In this document: positions 1-6,626 of the stretch, piece after piece
How the letters are laid out: every line of letters starts with the position of its first letter
Position numbering within the stretch: position 1 is the first letter of the stretch
Assembly: GCF_000185385.1 (NCBI RefSeq)
Contig: NZ_GL622296.1
Location: 346,470-410,469, forward strand
DNA length: 64,000 nt
Source of the DNA: Lachnoanaerobaculum saburreum DSM 3986
Lineage (GTDB): Bacteria > Bacillota > Clostridia > Lachnospirales > Lachnospiraceae
Direction: 5' to 3'
Notes under the pieces: model-generated
The model's input: the letters and a program-made list of their open reading frames with translations, nothing else
The model's database searches: none
Told to the model about the DNA's origin: nothing
Made by a program: the position numbers and the translations under genes

Positions 1-347
1 CCCTCTGCTATTTCACTAAGTACTTCCCATTGCTCAGGTGTCAACTTTGCAAGTACCGCTATAACTCTATTTTTAAAAGAATCTTCTTCTTCCAATAATA
101 AATCCCTTGTCAATCTGGCGATTTCAGTTTCTCTGTCAAGCTTTATAAACATTTCACCGTTTCCGGTTCTTAGCCACTCTTCATTAACATTGAACTCCCT
201 GCAAATAGCTAAAATCATTTGTTCGGTGAGATTATTTGTTCCCTTTTCCAATCGTGAAACAGCAGATTTACCAACACCTACCTTTTCACCAAAAGCTTCC
301 AGAGTTAGTCCTAAGGCTTTTCTAAGTTCTCTTACTCTTTCGCCCAT
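1..347 (-). CDS. Phage repressor, XRE/HTH family (C-terminus beyond window)
   Basis: Leftward gene cut by the window edge; 115 residues are visible. It begins MGERVRELRKALGLTLEAFG at the ATG at 347-345, preceded by GAAAGGAGGT. Residues 5-60 form a Cro/cI-type helix-turn-helix (LTLEAFGEKVGVGKSAVSRL), followed by NEEWLRTGNGEMF, a stretch typical of Firmicutes phage repressors. The visible rest is helical and charged. It sits divergently from the early operon, with two operator-like palindromes between, so it most likely represses the rightward promoter at 534-562. Whether a peptidase or oligomerisation domain follows cannot be seen. Confidence 0.9.
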   Translation of the reverse strand, partial: MGERVRELRKALGLTLEAFGEKVGVGKSAVSRLEKGTNNLTEQMILAICREFNVNEEWLRTGNGEMFIKLDRETEIARLTRDLLLEEEDSFKNRVIAVLAKLTPEQWEVLSEIAE

Positions 348-359
348 CCTACCTCCTTT

Positions 360-452
360 CTATACAGCTTTACTAAATAGTAGGAATAAACCGACTACTA
401 TAATAGCTAATCTAAGTAAGGTAAATAAAAGCAATGATGTCTTTTTTATCAT
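360..452 (-). CDS. 30-residue membrane peptide upstream of repressor
   Basis: ATG at 452-450, stop at 362-360, with a strong GGAGGT site 7 bases upstream. The product is a short charged N-terminus (MIKKTS) followed by one hydrophobic helix containing LLRLAIIVVGLFLLF. It lies 12 bases before the repressor start and downstream of the leftward promoter, so both should share one mRNA. Its core closely resembles that of the peptide at 794-874 on the other strand (LRLAVIVAGLYLIFF). I do not recognise a family. The ribosome site, length and paralogue make a real gene likely; function unknown. Confidence 0.7.
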   Translation of the reverse strand: MIKKTSLLLFTLLRLAIIVVGLFLLFSKAV

Positions 453-473
453 ATTAATTACCTCCATGACTGA

Positions 474-502
474 AGTATAAAACACAAGGGGAAAAAAGTC
501 AA
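474..502 (-). promoter_or_regulatory. Leftward promoter of peptide-repressor operon (PRM-like)
   Basis: On the minus strand, TTGACT (502-497) and TATACT (479-474) are separated by 17 bases. It points at the 30-residue peptide and the repressor. One operator-like palindrome starts 8 bases upstream of its -35 box, so the repressor could act on its own synthesis. Confidence 0.75.
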
Positions 503-509
503 GAAAAAA

Positions 510-556
510 GTTTCCTAAAGTAACAAAAAGCTATTGACAAAGTTACTTTAAGGAAC
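510..556. promoter_or_regulatory. Two operator-like palindromes in the immunity region
   Basis: GTTTCCTAAAGTAAC (510-524) and GTTACTTTAAGGAAC (542-556) are near-mirror copies of one 15-bp site; the second is itself palindromic at 12 of its 14 non-central positions (six of seven pairs). Centres are 32 bp apart, about three helix turns. The second fills the spacer of the rightward promoter; the first lies between the two divergent promoters. They are the best candidates for repressor binding sites. Confidence 0.75.
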
Positions 557-562
557 TATAAT
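534..562 (+). promoter_or_regulatory. Rightward early promoter (PR-like), perfect consensus
   Basis: TTGACA (534-539), 17-base spacer, TATAAT (557-562): a full match to the sigma-A consensus. An operator-like palindrome occupies the spacer (542-556), so it should be silent in the lysogen. It drives the peptide at 594 and the early genes. Confidence 0.88.
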
Positions 563-590
563 GTTTACATAAGCAAAAGAAAGGAGAAAC

Positions 591-781
591 GCAATGAAGA
601 AATGGTACAAAATCATTGATGAGCTCACCGTCTTAACCGGAAAGCTCATCAGGCTGGCATTAGAGATTGGCACTCTAATATCAGTAATACATATGATACT
701 TCAAAGTATCAAATAAATAAAAACAGTCAGGAATGGGGCGAAAGCCTCAAACCTGATTGGATTATACCATTTCTTCATTGC
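591..781 (+). other. Long-range inverted repeat and hairpin enclosing the 40-residue ORF
   Basis: GCAATGAAGAAATGGTA (591-607), which contains the start codon at 594, is perfectly complementary to TACCATTTCTTCATTGC (765-781). Between them, TCAGG (727-731) can pair with CCTGA (752-756), enclosing a five-pair helix capped by a GAAA tetraloop (735-748). In the early mRNA the downstream arm could close over the start codon of the first ORF, leaving its GGAG site just outside the helix. This is read directly from the sequence; the regulatory meaning is inference. Confidence 0.6.
594..716 (+). CDS. 40-residue hydrophobic peptide, first gene of early operon
   Basis: ATG at 594 lies behind AAAGGAGAAAC, about 30 bases after the -10 box of the perfect early promoter, so it is the first gene made on induction. 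The product begins MKKWYKIIDELTVLTGKLIR and has a C-terminal hydrophobic stretch (LALEIGTLISVIHMIL). Its start codon lies inside a 17-nt inverted repeat with a site 160 bases downstream. I do not recognise a family. It could be a Cro-region membrane peptide or a toxin-like peptide held down by mRNA folding; no function can be assigned from sequence. Confidence 0.65.
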   Translation: MKKWYKIIDELTVLTGKLIRLALEIGTLISVIHMILQSIK

Positions 782-793
782 AAGGGCAATAAG

Positions 794-874
794 ATGAAAA
801 TAGCAAAGTTGATTCTAAATGTGCTTAGATTAGCGGTTATTGTAGCAGGATTGTATTTAATTTTTTTCAGATAG
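794..874 (+). CDS. 26-residue single-helix membrane peptide
   Basis: ATG at 794, stop TAG at 872-874. The product is nearly all one membrane helix (MKIAKLILNVLRLAVIVAGL, then YLIFFR). The upstream site is weak (AAGGGCAATAAG), but the helix core LRLAVIVAGLYLIFF matches that of the leftward 30-residue peptide at 360-452, with the order LRLA-x-IV-x-GL conserved. Two unrelated non-coding stretches would be unlikely to do so. It lies 13 bases after the downstream arm of the inverted repeat, so folding could affect its translation too. Function unknown. Confidence 0.6.
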   Translation: MKIAKLILNVLRLAVIVAGLYLIFFR

Positions 875-885
875 GAGGTAAGAAC

Positions 886-1053
886 ATGGCACTTAGTAAA
901 GAAGATAAATCAGTACTCATTAATTTGATTGACATTATCGAAAGGTTGGATGACGGTGCAAAAAAGTATCTTATGGGTGTGGCTGACGGAATGAGTTTTT
1001 GCAATATGTCAGAGGACTTAAAGAGAAAGCCGGAAGAAAAAGAGGCGGTTTAA
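886..1053 (+). CDS. 55-residue early phage protein, unknown function
   Basis: ATG at 886 follows a good ribosome site (AGGAGGTAAGAAC) and the frame ends TAA at 1051-1053, 17 bases before the antirepressor start. The N-terminal part is predicted helical (KEDKSVLINLIDIIERLDDG) and the C-terminal tail is highly charged. The segment GAKKYLMGVADGM resembles small early phage proteins of unknown role that follow repressors in Clostridia phages. It is soluble, unlike its two upstream neighbours. Confidence 0.7.
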   Translation: MALSKEDKSVLINLIDIIERLDDGAKKYLMGVADGMSFCNMSEDLKRKPEEKEAV

Positions 1054-1070
1054 AAAGGGAGGTGATTTTA

Positions 1071-1841
1071 TTGAATGAATTAAAGATTTTTAAGAACAGT
1101 GAGTTTGGAGAAATCCGAATGGTGGAAATTTGCGGTGAGCCTTGGTTTGTGGGTAAAGATGTGGCGGAGGTGCTGGGATATAGCAACCCAAGAGACGCAC
1201 TAAGTAAGCATGTAGACAGCGAAGATAAGGGAGTAGCGAAATGCGACACCCTTGGAGGAAGTCAGGACTTAACTGTCATCAACGAGTCTGGGCTTTACAG
1301 TCTTATTCTCTCGAGCAAGCTACCAAATGCAAAGGCATTTAAGAGGTGGGTAACTTCAGAAGTTCTTCCAGCTATCCGCAAGCACGGCTTATATGCTAAA
1401 GAAGAGTTACTGGATAATCCGGATATAGCCATAGCGGCTTTCAAGGCCTTAAAGGAAGAGAGGGAAGCAAGGAAAGCTTTAGAAGTTGAAAATAAGCAGA
1501 TGCAACCTTTAGCCTTGTTCGCAAAATCGGTATCGTCGAGTGATACGTCGATACTTATCGGAGACCTTGCAAAGCTCCTGAAACAGAATGGATATGACAC
1601 AGGACAAAAGAGGCTGTTTGAGGAATTAAGGCAAAGAAGCTTCTTAATGAAGAGCGGTAGCAGTAAGAACTTACCTACACAAAAGGCTATGGAATTAGGC
1701 TTATTTGAGGTAAAGGAAAGCACGATAAATAATCCTGACGGAAGTGTAAGAGTTACAAAGACCACAAAAGTAACAGGGAAAGGGCAAGTGTACTTTGTAA
1801 ATCTCTTTTTAGGGAAGCAGGTAGAAGAAAAGGTTGGTTAG
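1071..1841 (+). CDS. Phage antirepressor with BRO-N and C-terminal ANT/KilAC domain
   Basis: 256 residues from a TTG start at 1071, chosen because GGGAGGTGAT precedes it; an in-frame ATG at 999 overlaps the previous gene and lacks such a site. Residues 1-110 are a BRO-N/Bro domain (MVEICGEPWFVGKDVAEVLG; ESGLYSLILSSKLPNAKAFK; RWVTSEVLPAIRKHG). The C-terminal half, from about residue 150, matches the phage antirepressor ANT domain (IGDLAKLLKQNGYDTGQKRL; TTKVTGKGQVYFVNLFL). Such proteins usually bind or bypass the repressor to favour lytic growth; that is family knowledge. Confidence 0.92.
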   Translation: MNELKIFKNSEFGEIRMVEICGEPWFVGKDVAEVLGYSNPRDALSKHVDSEDKGVAKCDTLGGSQDLTVINESGLYSLILSSKLPNAKAFKRWVTSEVLPAIRKHGLYAKEELLDNPDIAIAAFKALKEEREARKALEVENKQMQPLALFAKSVSSSDTSILIGDLAKLLKQNGYDTGQKRLFEELRQRSFLMKSGSSKNLPTQKAMELGLFEVKESTINNPDGSVRVTKTTKVTGKGQVYFVNLFLGKQVEEKVG

Positions 1842-1849
1842 GATGAAGT

Positions 1850-2089
1850 ATGACAGCGAAACCGATAAAGATAGAAATATTAACAAGCTATATCTCTGAC
1901 ATAGGGGGAATAGTTGAAGCAGTTAGAAAGTTAAGAAAGTCCAACCCTGACGAAACGTTGGAGGTTACAGTCAGGGTTGAGAAAATGTGTTCTACACATA
2001 AGGTTATAAAGGCAGATTTTAAGAAGCCTCTGGATTACCTATTGCTACTGCAATTACTTGATCAAAAAACAGGAAAAAGCTTGGTGTAG
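1850..2089 (+). CDS. 79-residue hypothetical phage protein
   Basis: Starts 9 bases after the antirepressor stop, with only a weak GGATGAAG site. The first 60 residues look like a compact alpha/beta protein (KIEILTSYISDIGGIVEAVR; ETLEVTVRVEKM). The last about 23 codons overlap the 3' end of the leftward gene at 2019-2381 and give a leucine-rich tail (LDYLLLLQLLDQ) that may simply reflect read-through after loss of an earlier stop. No family recognised. Probably real at its N-terminus; the tail is doubtful. Confidence 0.55.
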   Translation: MTAKPIKIEILTSYISDIGGIVEAVRKLRKSNPDETLEVTVRVEKMCSTHKVIKADFKKPLDYLLLLQLLDQKTGKSLV

Positions 2090-2381
2090 AAAAAGCTGAA
2101 TGCCCGTTATTAATTGTAACATCTTTAAGTAGTATGAAGCCGTCATTCTCATTGATGTCTTTGAGGCTTTGAATGTTTTGCTCGTAGTCCTTTAATAAGG
2201 TGCCGGCAGTCATAGACATACTGCTTGAGGCTGTCCTTATATTTGATTTATCGTTAATTTCCGATTGATAGCCAGAGATAATACCGGCAGCAGTTATAAA
2301 TACTAGTTTGTTGTTATCACTTGAAAGATTTGAAAGCGATTTAATAATGTGCTTTTTTAGGCTGATTTTAGACATACTCAT
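2019..2381 (-). CDS. Counter-oriented hypothetical protein (possible Sm-like fold)
   Basis: 120 residues, ATG at 2381-2379 behind a strong AAAGGAGGG site on the minus strand. It is the only leftward gene inside the early region besides the repressor operon. A pattern of short strands (NNKLVFITAAGIISGYQSEI; DGFILLKDVTIN; FFLFFDQVIAVAIG) resembles a small beta-barrel of the Sm/LSm kind, but this is a visual impression only. Its tail overlaps the tail of the rightward ORF at 1850-2089 by 71 bases. It may be expressed in the lysogen independently of the lytic genes, like other reverse-strand phage genes. Confidence 0.7.
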   Translation of the reverse strand: MSMSKISLKKHIIKSLSNLSSDNNKLVFITAAGIISGYQSEINDKSNIRTASSSMSMTAGTLLKDYEQNIQSLKDINENDGFILLKDVTINNGHSAFSTPSFFLFFDQVIAVAIGNPEAS

Positions 2382-2471
2382 ATCCCTCCTTTCGTTTACT
2401 CAGCTACTGCAATAGCTTGTTATATTAGTTTAGTAGAGATTAGGGGGAAAGTAAATAGTAGGATTTTATGA

Positions 2472-2639
2472 ATGAAAAAAAGAGTAGAAAAATATGCAGA
2501 AATGTCAAAAGGCATCCAATACCTTGAATGGTTAGAGCTTCAGAAGACTATAAACGAGATGTTCAGGGAGAAAACAAGAAAACTTCAGGAGGAACTTAGG
2601 CTTAATTTTGGTGAGAAAGAAGAAGGAGGTGAGAAGTGA
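2472..2639 (+). CDS. 55-residue charged helical phage protein
   Basis: ATG at 2472; stop TGA at 2637-2639 overlaps the ATG of the next gene. The product is helical and highly charged (MKKRVEKYAEMSKGIQYLEW; REKTRKLQEELRLNF), suggesting a coiled coil. No clear ribosome site precedes it (an AGGGGG lies 32 bases upstream), so the exact start is uncertain. The coding tail GAAGGAGGT supplies the ribosome site of the following gene, pointing to translational coupling. Function unknown. Confidence 0.55.
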   Translation: MKKRVEKYAEMSKGIQYLEWLELQKTINEMFREKTRKLQEELRLNFGEKEEGGEK

Positions 2640-2851
2640 TGGCAGGAGTAGTTATACCATATTTGGGACCGTATGGAGAGCATAAAGGAAAAATTGAACT
2701 TATAGATATAAACAGGAAAAAGACAGAACCACTAAAAGGTGAAGTCGGTAGATTAAGAGAAAGAGTTACATGGCTTAAAAGTATAGTATGGGGGCTGGTT
2801 GCACTAAACATAGCCACGATAGCAATAGTAATATATTTAGTGACTAAGTAG
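2639..2851 (+). CDS. 70-residue membrane-anchored phage protein
   Basis: ATG at 2639 overlaps the preceding TGA; GGAGGT ends 8 bases upstream. An N-terminal soluble part (MAGVVIPYLGPYGEHKGKIE) leads through a charged, probably coiled segment (KGEVGRLRERVTWLK) to one C-terminal membrane helix (SIVWGLVALNIATIAIVIYL). Tail-anchored topology, with the N-terminus inside, is likely. No family recognised. Confidence 0.65.
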   Translation: MAGVVIPYLGPYGEHKGKIELIDINRKKTEPLKGEVGRLRERVTWLKSIVWGLVALNIATIAIVIYLVTK

Positions 2852-2870
2852 AAAAGATAAGGAGGATCGT

Positions 2871-3113
2871 ATGCCAAGACTTACACCATCCGCCACTGAG
2901 ATGATGGATAGAGAATACAGGGCGGCATATAAGGCGGGGTTAGAGCTTAAAGGTCTTACACCTGCAAACATCGCAAAATTACTCGGAACATGTGAAAAAA
3001 CAGTAAAAAGGCGAAAAGATAAGCCGGGAGATTTGAAGTTGTTTGAGTTAAGAGCAATAGCAGAGAAGCTTAACTTCACACCTGAGCAAGTAGTAAGGAT
3101 GATTTTAAAGTAG
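2871..3113 (+). CDS. Small HTH protein (Cro/excisionase-like)
   Basis: 80 residues with GGAGG upstream. The middle contains a helix-turn-helix (LTPANIAKLLGTCEKTVKRR) preceded by MDREYRAAYKAGLELKG and followed by a helical tail (LFELRAIAEKLNFTPEQVVR). This arrangement is common in phage early regulators that bind DNA near the origin or att site. It does not resemble the repressor, so a Cro, excisionase or replication-initiation role are all possible. Confidence 0.75.
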   Translation: MPRLTPSATEMMDREYRAAYKAGLELKGLTPANIAKLLGTCEKTVKRRKDKPGDLKLFELRAIAEKLNFTPEQVVRMILK

Positions 3114-3128
3114 AGGAGGTGATAAGAC

Positions 3129-3494
3129 TTGAAGATGGCATTAAAAGATGGCCATATATTAATAAAAGAGGCTGACAATGTCCAATTCCAAATTATAAAA
3201 AGCTGGGGAAAAATGAAGTGGAGCAGGGTGAGTCAGACTCTAAGTGGAGTTGTAGATATTGAGCTACTTAATAAACTGGCAGGTCTTGTGAATCTACCAG
3301 CAAGTATAGAGGCAGAACGTAAGAGACTCAATAGAATAATGGTAGCAGTGGACAAGGAAAGAGTGAATGAGGATCCTGTACCACTGATAGATCCACCGAT
3401 TAAGGTGTCACCATTTAAGCATCAGATCAGGGGCTACAACATGGCACTAATGGTTCTTGGACTAATTGAGCCACCAGTAGAAAATGAGAGGTAA
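3129..3494 (+). CDS. SNF2-family helicase, N-terminal fragment (split gene)
   Basis: 121 residues from TTG at 3129, 5 bases after GAGGAGGTGAT. Phage SNF2-type helicases of Clostridia begin with this kind of region (KEADNVQFQIIKSWGKMKW; LSGVVDIELLNKLAGLVNLP) and then a Q-like motif (VSPFKHQIRGYNMALMVLGL), directly followed in intact proteins by KGFGFLFEMGCGKT. Here the frame stops after PPVENER, and the continuation is found at 6627. The gene is therefore split by 3.1 kb of other genes. The fragment has no ATPase motifs of its own. Confidence 0.8.
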   Translation: MKMALKDGHILIKEADNVQFQIIKSWGKMKWSRVSQTLSGVVDIELLNKLAGLVNLPASIEAERKRLNRIMVAVDKERVNEDPVPLIDPPIKVSPFKHQIRGYNMALMVLGLIEPPVENER

Positions 3495-3496
3495 GA

Positions 3497-3697
3497 ATGA
3501 CTGACTTTAAGAAGAAAATTATTGAACCACTACAGTACGCAAAATTTGAGTATAAGCAAAGGTATATGCAATCACCTTATTCCAATACACAATCTGAGGA
3601 AGTTAAGCAATTTATGGAAATAGTGACAGCATTAGATATGGCTATTGATATGTTGGAAAGGCAAGAAAGAATGGAAAATGATGAAAAAGACAAGTAA
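3497..3697 (+). CDS. 66-residue hypothetical protein, first gene of the inserted cassette
   Basis: ATG at 3497 lies 2 bases after the stop of the helicase N-fragment, with GAGAGGTAAGA as ribosome site. It is helical and charged (DFKKKIIEPLQYAKFEYKQR; VTALDMAIDMLERQERMEND). It overlaps the next gene. No family recognised. It is the leftmost gene of the block that separates the two helicase halves. Confidence 0.65.
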   Translation: MTDFKKKIIEPLQYAKFEYKQRYMQSPYSNTQSEEVKQFMEIVTALDMAIDMLERQERMENDEKDK

Positions 3698-4037
3698 GTA
3701 CTACAAGAAAGTTATATCACAACTTGAAGACTTATATCAGAATTCAAAGGATATGGCAAAAGACGGAAGTAAAGTATGGCGTGACGATATGGAGGCTTTA
3801 CAGGTAGCCATGGATATCATTGAAGACTATGAGAAAATGTCTGAGCAGGTGTCAAGGCTGGTTAACAAATATGAGGTAGGGAAGCTACTTGTAAAGAGAA
3901 ATACCGGTATATATTCATGTCCTGAGTGTGGAAGCTTAATAAAGAAAACTAATAGAAATCACTGCTACAACTGTGGACAAAGAATATTATGGCTAAAAAA
4001 GAAGGATGGAAAAGTAGTGAAAGGAAATCTCAGATGA
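3681..4037 (+). CDS. Phage zinc-ribbon protein
   Basis: About 118 residues; two adjacent ATGs (3678, 3681) are possible starts. The N-terminal 75 residues are helical (KVISQLEDLYQNSKDM; MEALQVAMDIIEDYEKM); the C-terminal part holds a zinc ribbon with two CxxC pairs (YSCPECGSLI and NHCYNCGQRI). The 3' end overlaps the methyltransferase start in an ATGA junction at 4034-4037, suggesting translational coupling with it. Could assist the methyltransferase or bind nucleic acid; no proof. Confidence 0.75.
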   Translation: MKKTSKYYKKVISQLEDLYQNSKDMAKDGSKVWRDDMEALQVAMDIIEDYEKMSEQVSRLVNKYEVGKLLVKRNTGIYSCPECGSLIKKTNRNHCYNCGQRILWLKKKDGKVVKGNLR

Positions 4038-5923
4038 AGCTAGGTGCTTTATTTAGTGGAAGTGGAGGGTTCGAGCTGGCTGGGCAGCTTGTAGGTTTTA
4101 CTCCTGTGTGGGCAAGTGAGATAGAGCCTTTCCCTATATTAGTGACAACAAAAAGATTTCCTAGGATGTTGCACCTTGGTGATATTAAAAAACTTGATGG
4201 TGCGAAAATGCCAAAAGTAGACATTATAACGGGTGGCTCACCATGTCAGGATATGAGCATAGCCGGAAAGCGCGTAGGATTAGATGGCTCACGAAGCAAT
4301 TTAATCAGAGAACAGATAAGAGTTGTAAAGGAGATGAGAGAAAGTGATAAGGCAGATGGAAGAACAGGAAAAGAAATCAGACCACGATTCATGGTCTGGG
4401 AAAATGTCCCCGGAGCATTCTCAAGTAACAAGGGAGAAGACTTCAGGTGCGTCCTTGAAGAAATCTGCAGAGTCGCAGATGCTGAAGTTTCTATTCCTAG
4501 ACCTCCGAAAAGTAAATGGGAAAAGAGTGGAACAATCATGGCAGATGGCTACTCCGTGGCATGGAGAACACTTGATGCACAATACTGGGGAGTTCCCCAG
4601 CGAAGAAAAAGAATCTACCTTGTTGCAGATTTTGGAGGTGAATCCGCACCCGAAATACTATTTGAGCAAGACAGCTTGCGAAGGGATTCTTGTAAGAGCA
4701 GAGAGGAAAAAGAAGAAGCTTCCGGAAATTTTAGAGAAAGCTTTGAGAAATCAGATAAATACCGATTTGTAGTGATAGAAAATCATCCAGCGGACAGCAG
4801 AGTAGATATATGCAAAGATGGCAAAGTTCAAACTCTTACCGGCAGGATGGGTACTGGAGGAGGAAATGTTCCTATTCTTCTTGAAGAAATAAAAGCATTC
4901 CATATCACACAAGATCCAATAAGTATGAAGATTTCGCCTTGTTTGACACAAGGAAATTCAAATACAGGGCAAGCAACGATAGGAGTTGTAATCCCAGTAA
5001 TGGATAAAGCTTCAAGATACAAGAGCCAAAAGACAGCAAACAGCTTTGGAGTAGGAGATGAAGATAATCCTGCTTATACCTTAACTACAGCTGATAGGCA
5101 TTCAATTGCTTATTCAATCGACAGAGCAGCATTTAATCAGGATGTAAATGCGAAGTACGACATAGGCATTGCAGAAGATATTGCACAAACAATAGTTGCC
5201 AGAGGACCCAGTGCAGTCGCACATGAGACATATGCTATACAGGGCTTTGGAGAATACAAGCCTTCGGGTAAGGCCTCTTCAATTAAGCATAGGGACTTTA
5301 AGGATGCTACAGATTTAGTTGTGGCATTTGAACCTGGAACAGTTTCCAGAGTGGGTGGACATTATTATGAAGATGGGAAGGCAGGTACGATCAGAGCAAA
5401 GCCGGGAGACAACCAGCAGACGATTATAAATGATTACATAGTACGCAGGCTGACACCGAAAGAGTGCGGAAGACTTCAAGGATTTCCGGATGGTTGGACT
5501 GACAATCTTGCCATAGCAGAGCCTACGGAGGACGATATCCTGTACTGGAGAATGATATTCAAGGAACATGCAGAAGCATTTGGAGAAAAGAAAAAGGAAA
5601 AGACTGACAATCAAATTAGAAAGTGGCTGCAAAATCCTGAAAGTGATTCAGCAAAATATAAGATGTGGGGAAATGGAATAGCTTTGCCGTGTGCCACATT
5701 TGTAATGAAAGGAATCGCACAGAAATTACAAAGGAGAAGTATGAAGGAAATAAAAATAAATGTTCCGGATGGGACGCAATTGCTGCATGTATTGGCGGTG
5801 ATAGATAATGGCAGAGAAATTCACTATGAGGCAAAGTTCTGTGATTTAAGAGATGGTAATACAGAGTACTCTATTAACTCCAATGATGAAAAAAATATAG
5901 GAGAATCAAAAGGAAATGTTTGA
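4034..5923 (+). CDS. DNA (cytosine-5) methyltransferase, Dcm type, with long insert
   Basis: 629 residues from ATG at 4034. It transfers methyl from SAM to C5 of cytosine in DNA. Motif I (LGALFSGSGGFELAG), catalytic motif IV (GGSPCQDMSIAGKR with PCQ), motif VI (ENVPGAF), motif VIII (QRRKRIYLVADF) and motifs IX-X (RRLTPKECGRLQGFPDGW; MWGNGIALPCA) are all present and in order. The stretch between VIII and IX is unusually long (about 280 residues) with repeats of a CLT/YTL-type sequence, holding the target-recognition region. A further C-terminal about 65 residues have no recognised role. Probably protects phage DNA from host restriction. Lies inside the helicase-splitting cassette. Confidence 0.93.
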   Translation: MKLGALFSGSGGFELAGQLVGFTPVWASEIEPFPILVTTKRFPRMLHLGDIKKLDGAKMPKVDIITGGSPCQDMSIAGKRVGLDGSRSNLIREQIRVVKEMRESDKADGRTGKEIRPRFMVWENVPGAFSSNKGEDFRCVLEEICRVADAEVSIPRPPKSKWEKSGTIMADGYSVAWRTLDAQYWGVPQRRKRIYLVADFGGESAPEILFEQDSLRRDSCKSREEKEEASGNFRESFEKSDKYRFVVIENHPADSRVDICKDGKVQTLTGRMGTGGGNVPILLEEIKAFHITQDPISMKISPCLTQGNSNTGQATIGVVIPVMDKASRYKSQKTANSFGVGDEDNPAYTLTTADRHSIAYSIDRAAFNQDVNAKYDIGIAEDIAQTIVARGPSAVAHETYAIQGFGEYKPSGKASSIKHRDFKDATDLVVAFEPGTVSRVGGHYYEDGKAGTIRAKPGDNQQTIINDYIVRRLTPKECGRLQGFPDGWTDNLAIAEPTEDDILYWRMIFKEHAEAFGEKKKEKTDNQIRKWLQNPESDSAKYKMWGNGIALPCATFVMKGIAQKLQRRSMKEIKINVPDGTQLLHVLAVIDNGREIHYEAKFCDLRDGNTEYSINSNDEKNIGESKGNV

Positions 5924-6626
5924 GAAAATATTTGAAAAATACAATCAAATTATATTTTTTGATACAGAAACAACAGGGTTTCACCCTGAAAGACTGGATC
6001 AAATAATAGAGCTGGCAGCTATAAGTATTGATAAAACCGGTAGACAGCAGGAGATGGATGAATTTATAAAGCTTTTCAGAGTACAAGAACTACCACAACA
6101 AATCACAGAATTAACAGGAATTTCAAGTGATACACTTTCAGCTCAAGGAAAAGATGAGTTCGCAGTATTAAATAAATTTATAGACATGATACAGGGTAAT
6201 GGCAAAACACTTTTAATAGCACACAATGCCCAGTTCGACCTTAAATTTATGGCATATGCAATTCATAGAAACAAGAATAAAGAGTGGATGCAGGTGTTTA
6301 ATGATTGCGACTATCTTGATACCTTAACAGTATACAAAGATCGCAGGCAGTATCCGCACAGATTAGAATCAGCAATAGTTCAGTATCACTTGATTAATAA
6401 AGTAAAAAATAGCCATAGAGCGATAGATGATTGCAGAGCGCTTATTGAAGTGACAAGGTGTATGTATGAAGAGAGAGAAGACTTGGATAGATATGTAAAT
6501 CTATTCGGATTTAATCCAAGATATGGTCCTGATGAAAAAAAGCTTAAAAAAGTCACATATGTAAGTCAGAGTATGGATGCTTACTTGGGCAGACCATTAT
6601 ATGAAACTATAAAAAAGGGAGTATAG
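5916..6626 (+). CDS. DEDDh 3'-5' exonuclease, DnaQ-like
   Basis: 236 residues; ATG at 5916 overlaps the methyltransferase end by 8 bases, with AGGAG upstream. ExoI motif IIFFDTETTGFHPERL carries the D and E ligands, ExoII is LLIAHNAQFDLKFM, and ExoIII HRAIDDCRALIEV has the H and D of the DEDDh class. These bind two metal ions and remove nucleotides from 3' ends. It may proofread or resect ends during phage replication or recombination. Its stop abuts the ATG of the helicase C-fragment, so the two are probably translated in concert. Confidence 0.9.
   Translation: MFEKIFEKYNQIIFFDTETTGFHPERLDQIIELAAISIDKTGRQQEMDEFIKLFRVQELPQQITELTGISSDTLSAQGKDEFAVLNKFIDMIQGNGKTLLIAHNAQFDLKFMAYAIHRNKNKEWMQVFNDCDYLDTLTVYKDRRQYPHRLESAIVQYHLINKVKNSHRAIDDCRALIEVTRCMYEEREDLDRYVNLFGFNPRYGPDEKKLKKVTYVSQSMDAYLGRPLYETIKKGV

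Noticed and set aside
765..782. Minus-strand ORF beginning MKKWYNPIRF from the second arm of the inverted repeat
   Set aside because: It repeats the first five residues of the 594 ORF only because of the inverted repeat; no ribosome site precedes it.
999..1070. ATG at 999 as antirepressor start
   Set aside because: It lies inside the previous gene without a ribosome site; TTG at 1071 has GGGAGGTGAT.
3493..6626. Group I or II intron between the helicase halves
   Set aside because: The interval is filled with overlapping genes; no GTGYG start or space for a ribozyme core is seen.
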